Source: Clostridiales bacterium (GTDB taxonomy: Bacteria; Bacillota; Clostridia; Oscillospirales; CAG-272). From it: 35,288 bases of DNA. Of the stretch, positions 23,507 through 33,300 are shown piece after piece (the first letter of the stretch is position 1; the number at the start of each line of letters is the position of its first letter). The notes under the pieces are model-generated. The model searched no databases, was not told the DNA's origin, and was given only the letters and a program-made list of their open reading frames with translations. The stretch lies in contig SFNW01000008.1 in NCBI GenBank assembly GCA_004554105.1, forward strand, positions 1-35,288. The letters run 5' to 3'. A program made the position numbers and the translations under genes.

Positions 23507-25300
23507 ATGGCAAGAAACAATTATACAAAGCCAAAGCAAAACGGCATACTGCCGTCCGAAACCGTCGCCGCCGAAAAGTCGACGGAAAAGACCGCGGCGA
23601 AAAGACCGCAGAGAAACCGCCGCGGCGGCGGTGAAAAGAAAACAGGAAAAATCCGCATCGCCTCACTCGGCGGTCTGCACGAAGTCGGCAAGAACATGAC
23701 GATGATCGAGTACGGCGACGACATTATCGTCGTCGACTGCGGCATCGCATTTCCCGACGAGGATATGCTCGGCGTTGACCTCGTTATCCCCGATATTACT
23801 TATCTCGAAAAGAATCAGGAGAAGATTCGCGGCATTCTGCTCACGCACGGGCACGAGGACCACATCGGCTCGCTGCCCTATGTGCTGCGCAGCATCAATC
23901 CCGACATTTACGGCACGGCGCTGACGCTCGGCATCGTCGAAAAGAAGCTCTCGGAGCATTCCCTGCCGCACACGCCGAAGCTGCACACGGTGCAGGCGGG
24001 CGACAAGGTCACGCTCGGCAAGCTGTCGGCAGAATTTGTCCGCGTCAATCACTCGATTGCCGACGCGTGCGCCATCGCGATCCGCACGCCGCTCGGCGTG
24101 CTGTTCCACACCGGCGACTTCAAGCTTGACCTGACCCCGATTGACGGCAAAATGATGGACCTGACCCGCATCGGCGAAATCGGCAATGAGGGCGTTCTGC
24201 TCCTCATGGGCGAATCGACCAACGCCGAGCGTCCGGGCTACACCCCGTCGGAACGCACCGTCGGTCGATCGCTGTCCGACATTTTCCTCAAAAACCCGGA
24301 TAAGCGGTTGGTCATCGCGACCTTTTCGTCGAACGTCCACCGCGTTCAGCAGATTATTTCGCTGTCGGCGCAGAACGGGCGCAAGGTCGCCGTCCTCGGA
24401 CGCAGCATGATCAACATCATCGCGGCGGCAAGCGCACTCGGCTACATGACCGTGCCCGACGGCGTGCTGATTGACATTAAGGACATCAAGCGTTATCCCG
24501 AAAGCCAGGTTACGCTGGTCACGACCGGCAGTCAGGGCGAGCCGATGAGCGCGCTCTACCGCCTTGCGTTCGGCGACAACGACCGCGTGACGCTCGGGCA
24601 GAAGGACCTCGTCGTCATCAGCGCCTCCGCCATTCCCGGCAATGAAAAGTCGGTCGGCAAGATTATCAACGCCCTCATCGCAAACGGCGTCTCGGTCATG
24701 CACGACCCCGAAACCGACGTTCACGTCTCGGGACACGCCTGCCGCGAGGAGCTGAAGCTCATGCACGCGCTGACCCGCCCGAAATACTTCATGCCGATTC
24801 ACGGCGAGCTGCGCCACCTCGACGCACACCGCAAAATCGCGCGTGAAATGGGTATGCCCGACGAGAACATTTTTGTCTCCGACATCGGCAAGGTGCTGGA
24901 AATTGACAAAAAGGGCGCACGCTTTGCGGGGACGGTTCCGTCCGGCAAGGTGCTGGTCGACGGCTTCGGCGTCGGTGACGTCGGCAGCATCGTTTTGCGC
25001 GACCGCAAGCATCTGTCGCAGGACGGGCTGATCGTCGTCGTGGCGGCGGTCGACCTCGACGCGCGGCTGCTCAGCTCGGGGCCCGACATCATCTCGCGCG
25101 GCTTTGTCTACGTCCGCGAGAGCGAGGAACTGATGGACGCGGCGCGCGAAATCGCGCTCGACGCCATCAACAAGTGCCTTGACTCGGGACGCACCGACTG
25201 GATGGAAATCAAAACGACGGTCAAGGACGCACTCGGCAAGTATCTGTACCAAAAGACGCACCGCAAGCCGATGATTCTGCCGGTCATCATGGACGTTTAA
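23507..25300 (+). CDS. rnj: Ribonuclease J
   Basis: 597 residues, a 5'-to-3' exoribonuclease and endonuclease that drives mRNA decay and rRNA processing in Firmicutes. The metallo-beta-lactamase zinc motif is HGHEDHIG with His114, His116, Asp118 and His119, followed by the beta-CASP domain (ATFSSNVHRVQQI, TTGSQGEPMSAL, SASAIPGNE) and the C-terminal domain. The N-terminal 45 residues are lysine- and arginine-rich and low in complexity (AKRPQRNRRGGGEKK), an extension typical of clostridial RNase J that may bind RNA. The start was chosen for its ribosome site; an in-frame upstream ATG at 23273 would lie before the promoter. The Dabb gene follows at 29 bases. Confidence 0.95.
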   Translation: MARNNYTKPKQNGILPSETVAAEKSTEKTAAKRPQRNRRGGGEKKTGKIRIASLGGLHEVGKNMTMIEYGDDIIVVDCGIAFPDEDMLGVDLVIPDITYLEKNQEKIRGILLTHGHEDHIGSLPYVLRSINPDIYGTALTLGIVEKKLSEHSLPHTPKLHTVQAGDKVTLGKLSAEFVRVNHSIADACAIAIRTPLGVLFHTGDFKLDLTPIDGKMMDLTRIGEIGNEGVLLLMGESTNAERPGYTPSERTVGRSLSDIFLKNPDKRLVIATFSSNVHRVQQIISLSAQNGRKVAVLGRSMINIIAAASALGYMTVPDGVLIDIKDIKRYPESQVTLVTTGSQGEPMSALYRLAFGDNDRVTLGQKDLVVISASAIPGNEKSVGKIINALIANGVSVMHDPETDVHVSGHACREELKLMHALTRPKYFMPIHGELRHLDAHRKIAREMGMPDENIFVSDIGKVLEIDKKGARFAGTVPSGKVLVDGFGVGDVGSIVLRDRKHLSQDGLIVVVAAVDLDARLLSSGPDIISRGFVYVRESEELMDAAREIALDAINKCLDSGRTDWMEIKTTVKDALGKYLYQKTHRKPMILPVIMDV

Positions 25301-25329
25301 AGCAATTTTATCATAAAGGAGAACACATC

Positions 25330-25629
25330 ATGGTCAAGCATATTTTACTCTGGCAACTCAAAGACGAGCTGTCCGCCGAGGAGAAGAAAGCCGCTGCCGA
25401 AAAGTGCAAGCGCGACCTCGAAGCGCTGGTCGGCGTCGTTCCCGGGCTGATTTCGCTCAAGGTCGTCATCGACCCGATTCCGAGCAGCAACGTCGATATG
25501 ATGCTCGACAGCACGCTTGAGGATCAGGCAGCCTACGACGGCTACAAGGTACACCCCGTTCACGTCGCCGCGGCAAACTACGTCCGCAGCGTCGTCAAGT
25601 CCCGCACCTGCATGGACTACGAGGCATAA
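25330..25629 (+). CDS. Dabb (stress-responsive A/B barrel) family protein
   Basis: 99 residues with the family pattern MVKHILLWQLKDELS, LVGVVPGLISLKVVID and 'YxxHPxHV' (YKVHPVHVAAANYV). Dabb proteins form dimeric alpha-beta barrels; some have cyclase or binding roles but most are uncharacterised. AAAGGAG lies before the ATG. It probably shares the RNase J transcript and ends at a strong terminator. Confidence 0.85.
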   Translation: MVKHILLWQLKDELSAEEKKAAAEKCKRDLEALVGVVPGLISLKVVIDPIPSSNVDMMLDSTLEDQAAYDGYKVHPVHVAAANYVRSVVKSRTCMDYEA

Positions 25630-25685
25630 GCCGCCGCAAGACAGCCCCCTTGCGGCCGCCTCGCAAAATCCAAACAAATCGAAAA

Positions 25686-25720
25686 CGCACCCCATCTATC
25701 TGTTCGATAGATGGGGTGCG
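25686..25720. terminator. Bidirectional terminator between Dabb and the S-layer gene
   Basis: A 15-base perfect stem (cgcaccccatctatc and its complement) with a five-base loop, flanked by T-rich tails in both directions. The genes on either side converge on it. Confidence 0.88.
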
Positions 25721-25737
25721 TTGTTATTCTGATTGAC

Positions 25738-28700
25738 TCAGTAACGGTTGACCTCTTTGTAAACGACCTCAACCGCGTGGATACAGAGACCGCTGTCGCC
25801 CGTATCCAGCGTCACCGTGTTGACGTCCCGATTCAGAATGACGGGGATATAGGTCACATCGCCGTTGTCTGTCGAAACCGTCGGTGCCGTCTTATAGAAC
25901 GGGACCGTTCCATATTCCGCGTCGCCGTTCAACGTAACCGGAACATTCAGAATTCTGCCGTCGGGGTTGGCAAAGCGAAGCTTGAGGAATACCTCCTCGG
26001 CTTCTTTTCCGTTTACCGTGATTTCCACCTTGCCGACATACCGATTGCTTGCGTCGGCCGCCCCGGCAATCTGCACCGCCGCGGCACTCGGCTTTTCCTC
26101 CACGCGCTCAATCAGAATATCGTCGATTACGGCGTATTTGAATGCGTTTGTCTCGGCGGGGAGGACCATGCCGAATTCCATGGTCTCCGCAGTCGCGGTA
26201 AAGGTCAGCGTGCGCTTGACAAACGGCGTCTCGTCATAGACCGTGATATAGGGATAGGGCGTGGCGTTCGCTTCGCGAACATACAGCATGGCGGTCGTTT
26301 TCGCCGTCGTGCGCATGTATGCGGTCACGCGGTACTGCGCCCCGACGGTAAGACCGCTGAGGGATCTGGAAATGCGGCTTTGCGTATCGGCATTGCCGCT
26401 TAACATCGCGCCGTATTTTCCGCTGAAAAAGTTTGTACTGCGCGACACGCTTCCCTCGGTCTTGTAGGCGTCGATGCCGCTTTCAAAATCCTCTATGAGG
26501 ACGACGTCCTGCTTTGCAAGCGAGGTGATCGGGATATAATAGTTCCCGTTTTCGATTTTCCCGCCGTTTTCCAGCAGTACGCGCTCGAAATTGCGCCGGA
26601 ATGCGTCAACCAAATCGGACATCTTGAAGTATTCTTCGAGATTTGCCGCGTGCATCCAGTAGCCCTGCGCAAGCTCGGGGTCGGAGCGGTTGTAGACAAC
26701 GCCCTTGCCGTCCTGCCAGAGGTAGGTGTTCATCTTGTCTTTATCCTCTGCGGAGATGTTCAAATTCTGCCAGCCCTGCATGATGCCGACGATGCCGAGA
26801 CCGACAGCAGCCGAGCTTTCGCCGCCGTGTCCCGCAAGCGAGAGAATGCGGCAGGTCTCCATATAGTCGCCGTCGCCGTACAGCAGCGCGGTGACGACAA
26901 ACGAGCTGAACAGGGACACCTCGCTGAGGTTGCCGTTTTCCTTGTCATACTTCGGGCGGTAGAAGCGGTCGCTGCACTCCAAAATCGCCTGATGCCAGTC
27001 GTTCGGATACTGCTCGTGGATTTCAATGCAGCCCTCTACAACCGAACGCTCCCAACTGTTTTCGGGGAAGACCTGCATCGCACCTTCGATCACAGTGCGG
27101 ACATCGGTTTCCACATAGGCGAGCGAATACATGGCGGCAAGGAACTGCGCCCACTGAATGGGGTCGCGGTCGCTGGTCACGCTTGCAAATATCCCGGTCA
27201 AATCCAGCGCCGCATTCGGCAATCCCGCAGCAACCATGCCGAGCGTTTCGTTCTCAATCAGCGGCTCGCCGTGTACCGAGTACATATTGCCGAACTCGCG
27301 GCTGCCGAGGAAGGGGGCGAAATAGCCGAGCTTTGCCAGCTTGTATGCGCCGAAGGTGTGATGCCCGCCGCCCATGTCATAGATGCAGTAATCCACCCAG
27401 GAATCGGTGATGACCTTGGTTGCGAAAGTGCCGTACTTCTCGTACATATCGTCCATCATGAACAGATTGAAGAAGTCGATGCTGTAGTCGTCGTCAATCC
27501 AGACCTCCCAAAGTCCAAGGGCTTCATTGAAACGGAGCTTGTCCTCATGCTTGTTATGCAGGTTTGCCTCGGCATAAGGTCCGTTCAGAAAGTCAAACCA
27601 CTCGCCGGGCAGATTCAAGCGCGGAACGCCGTTCTGATAGACAAACTCATAGCCGGTCAGCACACCGGCAAACTGCGAAAGCATACCGCAGAGGGTTTTG
27701 TCGAGATAGGTCTCTACGGGGAGAACATAATAGTTTCCCTCTTTGGTGACCGGCTTCGGCGACGCGCCGGTCGAGGGCTTGCTCGGCTCTTTAGCCGACA
27801 AGGCTGCCGAAGCAGCCTTGTCCAAATCCGAAGAGGTAAATACGCCTGCGTTGATTAAATCGGTATAGACGGGAGACCCGTTTTTCGCGGTTGCATACAG
27901 GGTGTTCCACGAAATGCAGAATGCGCCGCCGCGCAGGAAGGATGTGGCGGGAGCAGTGCCGTCAATCATGCCGATGCGTGCGGCAAGCTCGTAGGGTTTG
28001 TCCCATGCAAAGTCGCCGTTCGCGTCGCTGTAGCCGACCGCGCGCAGCATAAAGGTGAGGAACTGCGCCTCGGTCGTCTCGCCGTCGGGATTAAACTTGG
28101 TCGGGCTGACGCCGGCGGTAATGTGATTGACATACGCATAGCCGATATATTTATCTGCCCACGCGGGTACATCGGTAAAGGGGTGCTTATAATTCCCTGC
28201 CTTGACCTCCTCCTCCACGCCGAGGAAGCGGATAACCTGCACCACCGTCTGCGCGCGCGTCATCTTATCGGTCAGACCGAAGTTTGTGCCGGTGGAATCG
28301 TAGCCCTGCGCAAGGCCGAGGGTGTACAAGCCTCTTGCACAGCCGTAATCGCTCTTGACATTCGGCTTTTGGACGGCAGGCGCGGAATCGCCGACCGTCT
28401 TGAACATCGCCGCAATCTCCGCATAGTTTGCCGCCTGTTTTGCCGTCTCGCTTGCCAGCAGTGTCGTGCCGTTTGTATAGGTGACCTTGCCGACAGGCTT
28501 CATATACGGGCAATCCCAGTAGAATTTATTGATGCTGCCCGACTGCCAGTCGAGCGTGAAAGAGCCGACCGTCATCGTCTGCGTACTGCCGTAGAAATTC
28601 CCGATGGACGCCTTGTCGGTCAGCGTCAGCTTCACATCGCCGAGGACCGAACCGTCGATATTGGCGGCGGACGCATTCACCGTGGAAACCTGTGCGCTGC

Positions 28701-30300
28701 CGCCGATATGAATATTCGCTGTGCCCGTATAAGTGCCCGCGATGCCGCGGTTGACTGCGAGAATGTAGAGCTTGCTGCCCGAAAGAACCGTGACATTGAC
28801 ATCGCGGCTGTCATTCAGCTTCGGCTCGCCGACCTTGGTATAGTAGCCGCCGATAATCGTCAGGGAGGTCGCTATGGTGCTGCCCGTCAGGTTGTCCCCG
28901 CCCGTGACCGAAACGCCCTCTCCGACGGTAAAGGGGTGGTGCTGTGCCACAAAGACAACGCCGCCGTTTGACCCCGTGCCGCCGCTGACCATGTTGATGT
29001 TTTCAAACTTGGTTTCGCACGCGCTGCCGTAGCAATAGGGTCTGAACACATACTGCGCGCCGCCCGTGCGGTAATCCACGCCGCCGTAAACGCTTGTAAA
29101 GGTCACCGAGCCGTCAAAGCTTCCCGGATAGGTGTAGTTTTCCTTCGGTGTGGTAAAAGTGCCGCAGACGACAACGGTGCAATCCTTGGTCAAATCAAGT
29201 GCCTCGTAAGCATCGAGGAGCGTGCCGACCGCCCGTGCCGCCGAGCTGCCGTCGCCCGTGCCGCCGTCCTTGAGATAGACAAGCGTTCCGCGCACTGCCG
29301 CAACCGATTCGGCAGCCGTCTTTACGGTATCAAACTGCGAAGCAATCTCGGCAAAATTTGCGCGCTTCTGCGTCTTTTCCGAGGCAATCAGCGTCGTTCC
29401 GTTCGTAAAGGAAACCTGCCCGACGGGAGACATATAGGGGCAATCCCAGAAGAACTTGTTGATCGTTCCCGACTGCCAGTCAAAGGTGAGCGACTCGACC
29501 GTCATGGTCTGTGTGCTGCCGTAGAAATTGCCGAGGGAGGCATTGTCCGCAAGGGTAATCCGCACATTGCCGAGGACCGAGCCGTCGACGCCCGTCGAGG
29601 ACGCGTTCAGCGTGGCAACCTTCGCCGTGCCGCCGATATAAATCTTCGCCGTGCCGGGATAGATGCCTTTGATATTGCGGTTGACCGCAACAATATAGAG
29701 ATTGCTGCCGGACAGCACCTTGATGTCGGTATCCGCGTCCGACCGAGCCTCCGGCGTAAAGCCGGTCGCCTTGTAATAGCCGCCGATAATCGTAAAGGAC
29801 TTGGCAATCGTGCCGCCGGTCAGACTGCTGCCGATAATCTCCACGCCCTCTCCCAGTGTAAAGGGGTGATGCTGCGCCACAAAGACGACGCCGCTGCTTT
29901 GGCTGACCATGTCGATGTTTTCAAACTTCGTCTCGCAGACACAAGCGAAGCAATAGGGCGCAAACGCATACTGCGCGCCGTCCTTGCGGTAGTCTACGCC
30001 GTCGTAAACGCTCGTAAAGGTCACCGAGCCGTCGTAGCTTCCGCCGTAATCGTAGTTGCCCTTCGGAACGGTATATTTGCCACAGACAACGACGGTGCAG
30101 TCCTCGGCGAGATTCAGCGCATCAAATGCCGCCTGCAAAGAGCCTACAGCCTGTGCCGCCGAGCTGCCGTCGCCTGTGCCGCCGTCCTTCAGATAGACAA
30201 CCGTTCTGTCCCCCGCGGCAGAGGCGGAAAATGCCAACGGCAAAACCAGAAGCATCGACAAAACGAAGATTCCAAGTAGGGTTAAACACTTGTTTTTCAT
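25738..30300 (-). CDS. S-layer-anchored protein with duplicated beta-helix, SLH and ADP-ribosylglycohydrolase-like domains
   Basis: 1520 residues, signal peptide 1-29. Residues 33-330 and 338-645 are two copies of one beta-helix-like module (each opens with VYLKDGGTGDGSSAA and contains SVTFTSVY-GVDYR and VFVAQHHPFT). Residues 648-831 carry SLH repeats (FTDVPAWADKYIGYAYVNH) for wall attachment. Residues 850-1267 follow the ADP-ribosylglycohydrolase fold: an acidic WIDDDYS with Asp936-938, 'ENETLGMVAAGLPNAA', and a late GHGGESSAAVGLG (1157-1169) where the family's metal-binding Asp-x-Asp is expected. Those Asp residues are replaced, so classical activity is doubtful. Residues 1266-1400 and 1407-1520 are two carbohydrate-binding-like beta-sandwich domains. 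It is the third gene of the operon, 19 bases after the solute-binding fusion. The ribosome site is weak. The SLH and duplication are clear; the glycohydrolase resemblance is inference. Confidence 0.82.
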   Translation of the reverse strand: MKNKCLTLLGIFVLSMLLVLPLAFSASAAGDRTVVYLKDGGTGDGSSAAQAVGSLQAAFDALNLAEDCTVVVCGKYTVPKGNYDYGGSYDGSVTFTSVYDGVDYRKDGAQYAFAPYCFACVCETKFENIDMVSQSSGVVFVAQHHPFTLGEGVEIIGSSLTGGTIAKSFTIIGGYYKATGFTPEARSDADTDIKVLSGSNLYIVAVNRNIKGIYPGTAKIYIGGTAKVATLNASSTGVDGSVLGNVRITLADNASLGNFYGSTQTMTVESLTFDWQSGTINKFFWDCPYMSPVGQVSFTNGTTLIASEKTQKRANFAEIASQFDTVKTAAESVAAVRGTLVYLKDGGTGDGSSAARAVGTLLDAYEALDLTKDCTVVVCGTFTTPKENYTYPGSFDGSVTFTSVYGGVDYRTGGAQYVFRPYCYGSACETKFENINMVSGGTGSNGGVVFVAQHHPFTVGEGVSVTGGDNLTGSTIATSLTIIGGYYTKVGEPKLNDSRDVNVTVLSGSKLYILAVNRGIAGTYTGTANIHIGGSAQVSTVNASAANIDGSVLGDVKLTLTDKASIGNFYGSTQTMTVGSFTLDWQSGSINKFYWDCPYMKPVGKVTYTNGTTLLASETAKQAANYAEIAAMFKTVGDSAPAVQKPNVKSDYGCARGLYTLGLAQGYDSTGTNFGLTDKMTRAQTVVQVIRFLGVEEEVKAGNYKHPFTDVPAWADKYIGYAYVNHITAGVSPTKFNPDGETTEAQFLTFMLRAVGYSDANGDFAWDKPYELAARIGMIDGTAPATSFLRGGAFCISWNTLYATAKNGSPVYTDLINAGVFTSSDLDKAASAALSAKEPSKPSTGASPKPVTKEGNYYVLPVETYLDKTLCGMLSQFAGVLTGYEFVYQNGVPRLNLPGEWFDFLNGPYAEANLHNKHEDKLRFNEALGLWEVWIDDDYSIDFFNLFMMDDMYEKYGTFATKVITDSWVDYCIYDMGGGHHTFGAYKLAKLGYFAPFLGSREFGNMYSVHGEPLIENETLGMVAAGLPNAALDLTGIFASVTSDRDPIQWAQFLAAMYSLAYVETDVRTVIEGAMQVFPENSWERSVVEGCIEIHEQYPNDWHQAILECSDRFYRPKYDKENGNLSEVSLFSSFVVTALLYGDGDYMETCRILSLAGHGGESSAAVGLGIVGIMQGWQNLNISAEDKDKMNTYLWQDGKGVVYNRSDPELAQGYWMHAANLEEYFKMSDLVDAFRRNFERVLLENGGKIENGNYYIPITSLAKQDVVLIEDFESGIDAYKTEGSVSRSTNFFSGKYGAMLSGNADTQSRISRSLSGLTVGAQYRVTAYMRTTAKTTAMLYVREANATPYPYITVYDETPFVKRTLTFTATAETMEFGMVLPAETNAFKYAVIDDILIERVEEKPSAAAVQIAGAADASNRYVGKVEITVNGKEAEEVFLKLRFANPDGRILNVPVTLNGDAEYGTVPFYKTAPTVSTDNGDVTYIPVILNRDVNTVTLDTGDSGLCIHAVEVVYKEVNRY

Positions 30301-30319
30301 CTGTTATCTCACTTTCTGC

Positions 30320-33300
30320 TCAGTTTTCAAGCTCGCGCGCAAAGAACTCGTTGATCTGCGCAATCTTGGTATCGGCAATCGGCCGGTAGGTTTCGTAAAT
30401 CGTCGCCAAAGAGCTGCCGGTGCGGACAATGGCGCCGAGCTGATCCTTGTATGTACCTATATTATAGTAGGCGCCGACGTCAAACACAAGATTGTCGAAG
30501 ATAATGTCAAGCATTTCCGCGCTTTCTGCATCGCGGGTATACTGACCGACCAGTGTTTTTTCATAGTACGCGGGCGTCATCAGCTGCTTGCCCTGATATG
30601 CCAGCTCCTCCAGCACAATGCCGGTGCGGGGCAGGTCGTTGTTCAGCACGGGCACGCAAAGGAACTCGGAGTGCCACGGACTGACAAGGTTTCCGTAGTT
30701 TTTCTGCTCGGCGTCAAGCTTCGGATACGGCAGAATGCCGAAGTCGTTCTCCAAATCGCGCAGGCTGTCCATATAGAACATTGTGTGCGAATAGAACAGC
30801 GCGCGGTTGTTGTTGAACATACTGATGCGCTCCTCGTTTGTGGACTGCAATCCCGTCGCGCCGGTCAGGTAGTTGTACTGATAATTGTAGGTATGCGCGT
30901 GGTCGCCGACAATCGCCAGATACTTGTCATAGAGATTGACGATACGCTCGCTGTAGAAGGTCAGCTCCAGCTGCCCCTCCCCGTTGATGGTGCAGATGCG
31001 CTCGTCTGCCGCCGAAAGAATGGCAAGGTGCGTGTCCGTGGGCGTCAGCAGACCGAAAATATCGTTTTTATCGTAGACGCCGTCCATATTTTCGTCGCTG
31101 CCGACCGACTTGACCATCTGCCCGAAGGTCTCGAGCGTCCAGTTTCCGTCGCGCACCAGCTGATACGGGTCCTGCATACCGTAGGTCTTAATCATTTCCT
31201 TGCTGAAAAAGAGGGTGTAGGTGCTGCGGTTGTCCGACAGCGAAATATCGCCCGTGGTGTAATACATCTTGCCCTTCATGGAGAGGTCCTGATTGGCTTT
31301 TTGGTCCCAATAGGGCTTGGACAAATCCAAATGCTCGATGGTGTTCAAATCCCGAATGTAGCCGTTGAAGGCGAGCGTTGCCACGTCATAAGTACCGATC
31401 ATGGCGGCGTCGTAGTTGCTGTCGCCCGCCATGTAATCGGTGTACAGCTTGCGGTAGCCGTCGCCCGTTCCCATGGAGGACGCGTACCGTACGATGTCCT
31501 CGTTTAGGATATTGACGCCGTACTTTTCCTTCATCAGCTCGTTGCGGCGATAAATGGCGGTTTCGACGACATTCCCCTCCGCCCCGTCCGACGCAAAGTC
31601 ATTCCACGCCCAGTTGCCCGCGACAAGGAAATTGAAATCGCCCGCGATATCCAGCGTGCTCGGGTCGGGGAGATTCGGTCGGTCGCCGTTCGGCTCGGTC
31701 ACAGCCGAAGACGAAACCGTCGCGTCCGCATCGCCTTTCTCTGCGTCAAACCAACCGTTTATACTGCCGAGGAGCAACAAAGCAAGTGCTAAAAGCAGCA
31801 CGGCAGCTGCGCCCACAAGTAACGGCATATTGCGCTTTTTGCAAAGCAGCAGTGCGACAATGCCGGCTGCGGCAAGAGCCGCAAGGCAGATGAGCAGAAT
31901 CCGCAGCACGGGATTGCCGCCGGTCTTTGCCGACATCTCCGCCTCCGCATTCGTCTCCGAGGCGGCAACGTCCGAAATCGGCTTCGACGCTTCTGTCGCT
32001 TCCGTCGCGCCCGTCGCATCGGTCGATGCGGGCGGCTCTGTCCCGTCGGAGGTCTCCGCCGTCGCAGTCGTCTCTGCCGCATCGGCCGTTCCGGTCGCCG
32101 CCGTTTCATCGGACGCTTCGGTCGTTTCGACAGGCTCGGTTTTCTCCGCGATTTCGGCAGTGACAGCTGCGGGCGACTCTGCGGCAAATTTGCTCAGCGT
32201 CAAACCGTTCTTTCCGATTGTCCATGCAAGCGGAGAGAAATCCAGTGCGGGGAATGCTTTCTCGGAAGAAATATCGCCCCATGCGACCGCCGTGTTGCCG
32301 CGATCCGCGCAGGACGGCGCGACTTCCCCGATGGTCATTGCCGTGGTATTCAGATAATAGGAATCCTTGATTTCACAAGGCGTCTCGCCTGTCGCCTTGC
32401 CCGCAAGGCCGCCGGCGCAGGCGACCGAAAGAACGGTGGACAGGTTTGCACATTTGACGATGTCAAAGCCGTACAGGCGCGCAATGATGCCGCCGCCGTT
32501 GCTGATTGATTCGATCGGTGCAAGGTTCAGGCAGTTTTCCACGCTCGAACGCGTTGCGGCGACGCACTTGTTCTCGGAATATCCGAGAATGCCCGCACCG
32601 CAGAGATAGCCGTTGACGCTGCCTGCATTCAGGCAGCCGCTGATGCCGCTTGCGTTCTCCGTGCAGACATCGGCGCGGTTCATATAGGCGGTAATGCCGC
32701 CCGCGCACTGCGTGCTCGAAATCGCGCCTTTGTTTATGCAACCTGTGATTCGGATTGCGGCGGTCGCCCCCTGCGCCGCCTCGTTGCGGCCGACGATGCC
32801 GCCCGCGTAAGGGTAGTTGGAAGCCTTCGCACCGCTGTTCGAGCCGGTAATCTTGCCTGTATTTTCGCAATCCTCGACCGTGATGACGCCCTCCAGCGTG
32901 CGTATGTAGCCGACGATACCGCCGACGCGGCAGCGATCCTCGGAGGTGAGCGTCACGTCCGCATAGTTTGCACAGCCGCGAACAGTCACCGCATCGCCCG
33001 CGCCCGAAATGAAGATACGGCCGACGAGCCCGCCCGCATTGCCGAGCAGGGAGTTGACGGTACCGTTGTTTACGCAGTCAATCACCCGCACGGGATTCTC
33101 GCTGAAGTTGTGGATATTGCCGATAAGGCCGCCGATATTGCCGGGGCCGGTAACCGTGACATTGCCGGTGCAGCCTTCGACTGTGACGCCGCCAAGCACG
33201 ACTGCGGCAAGACCGCCCGTACCGGGGTATCTGCCCGCTTCGTCCTTGGTCTCGGCGTGCTCGGCGGGAAAGTCATTGGTGACCTTGCCCTCCACCGTCA

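Noticed and set aside
23663..25261. A long minus-strand open frame opposite RNase J.
   Set aside because: RNase J motifs fill the other strand; this frame has neither a start signal nor a recognisable domain.
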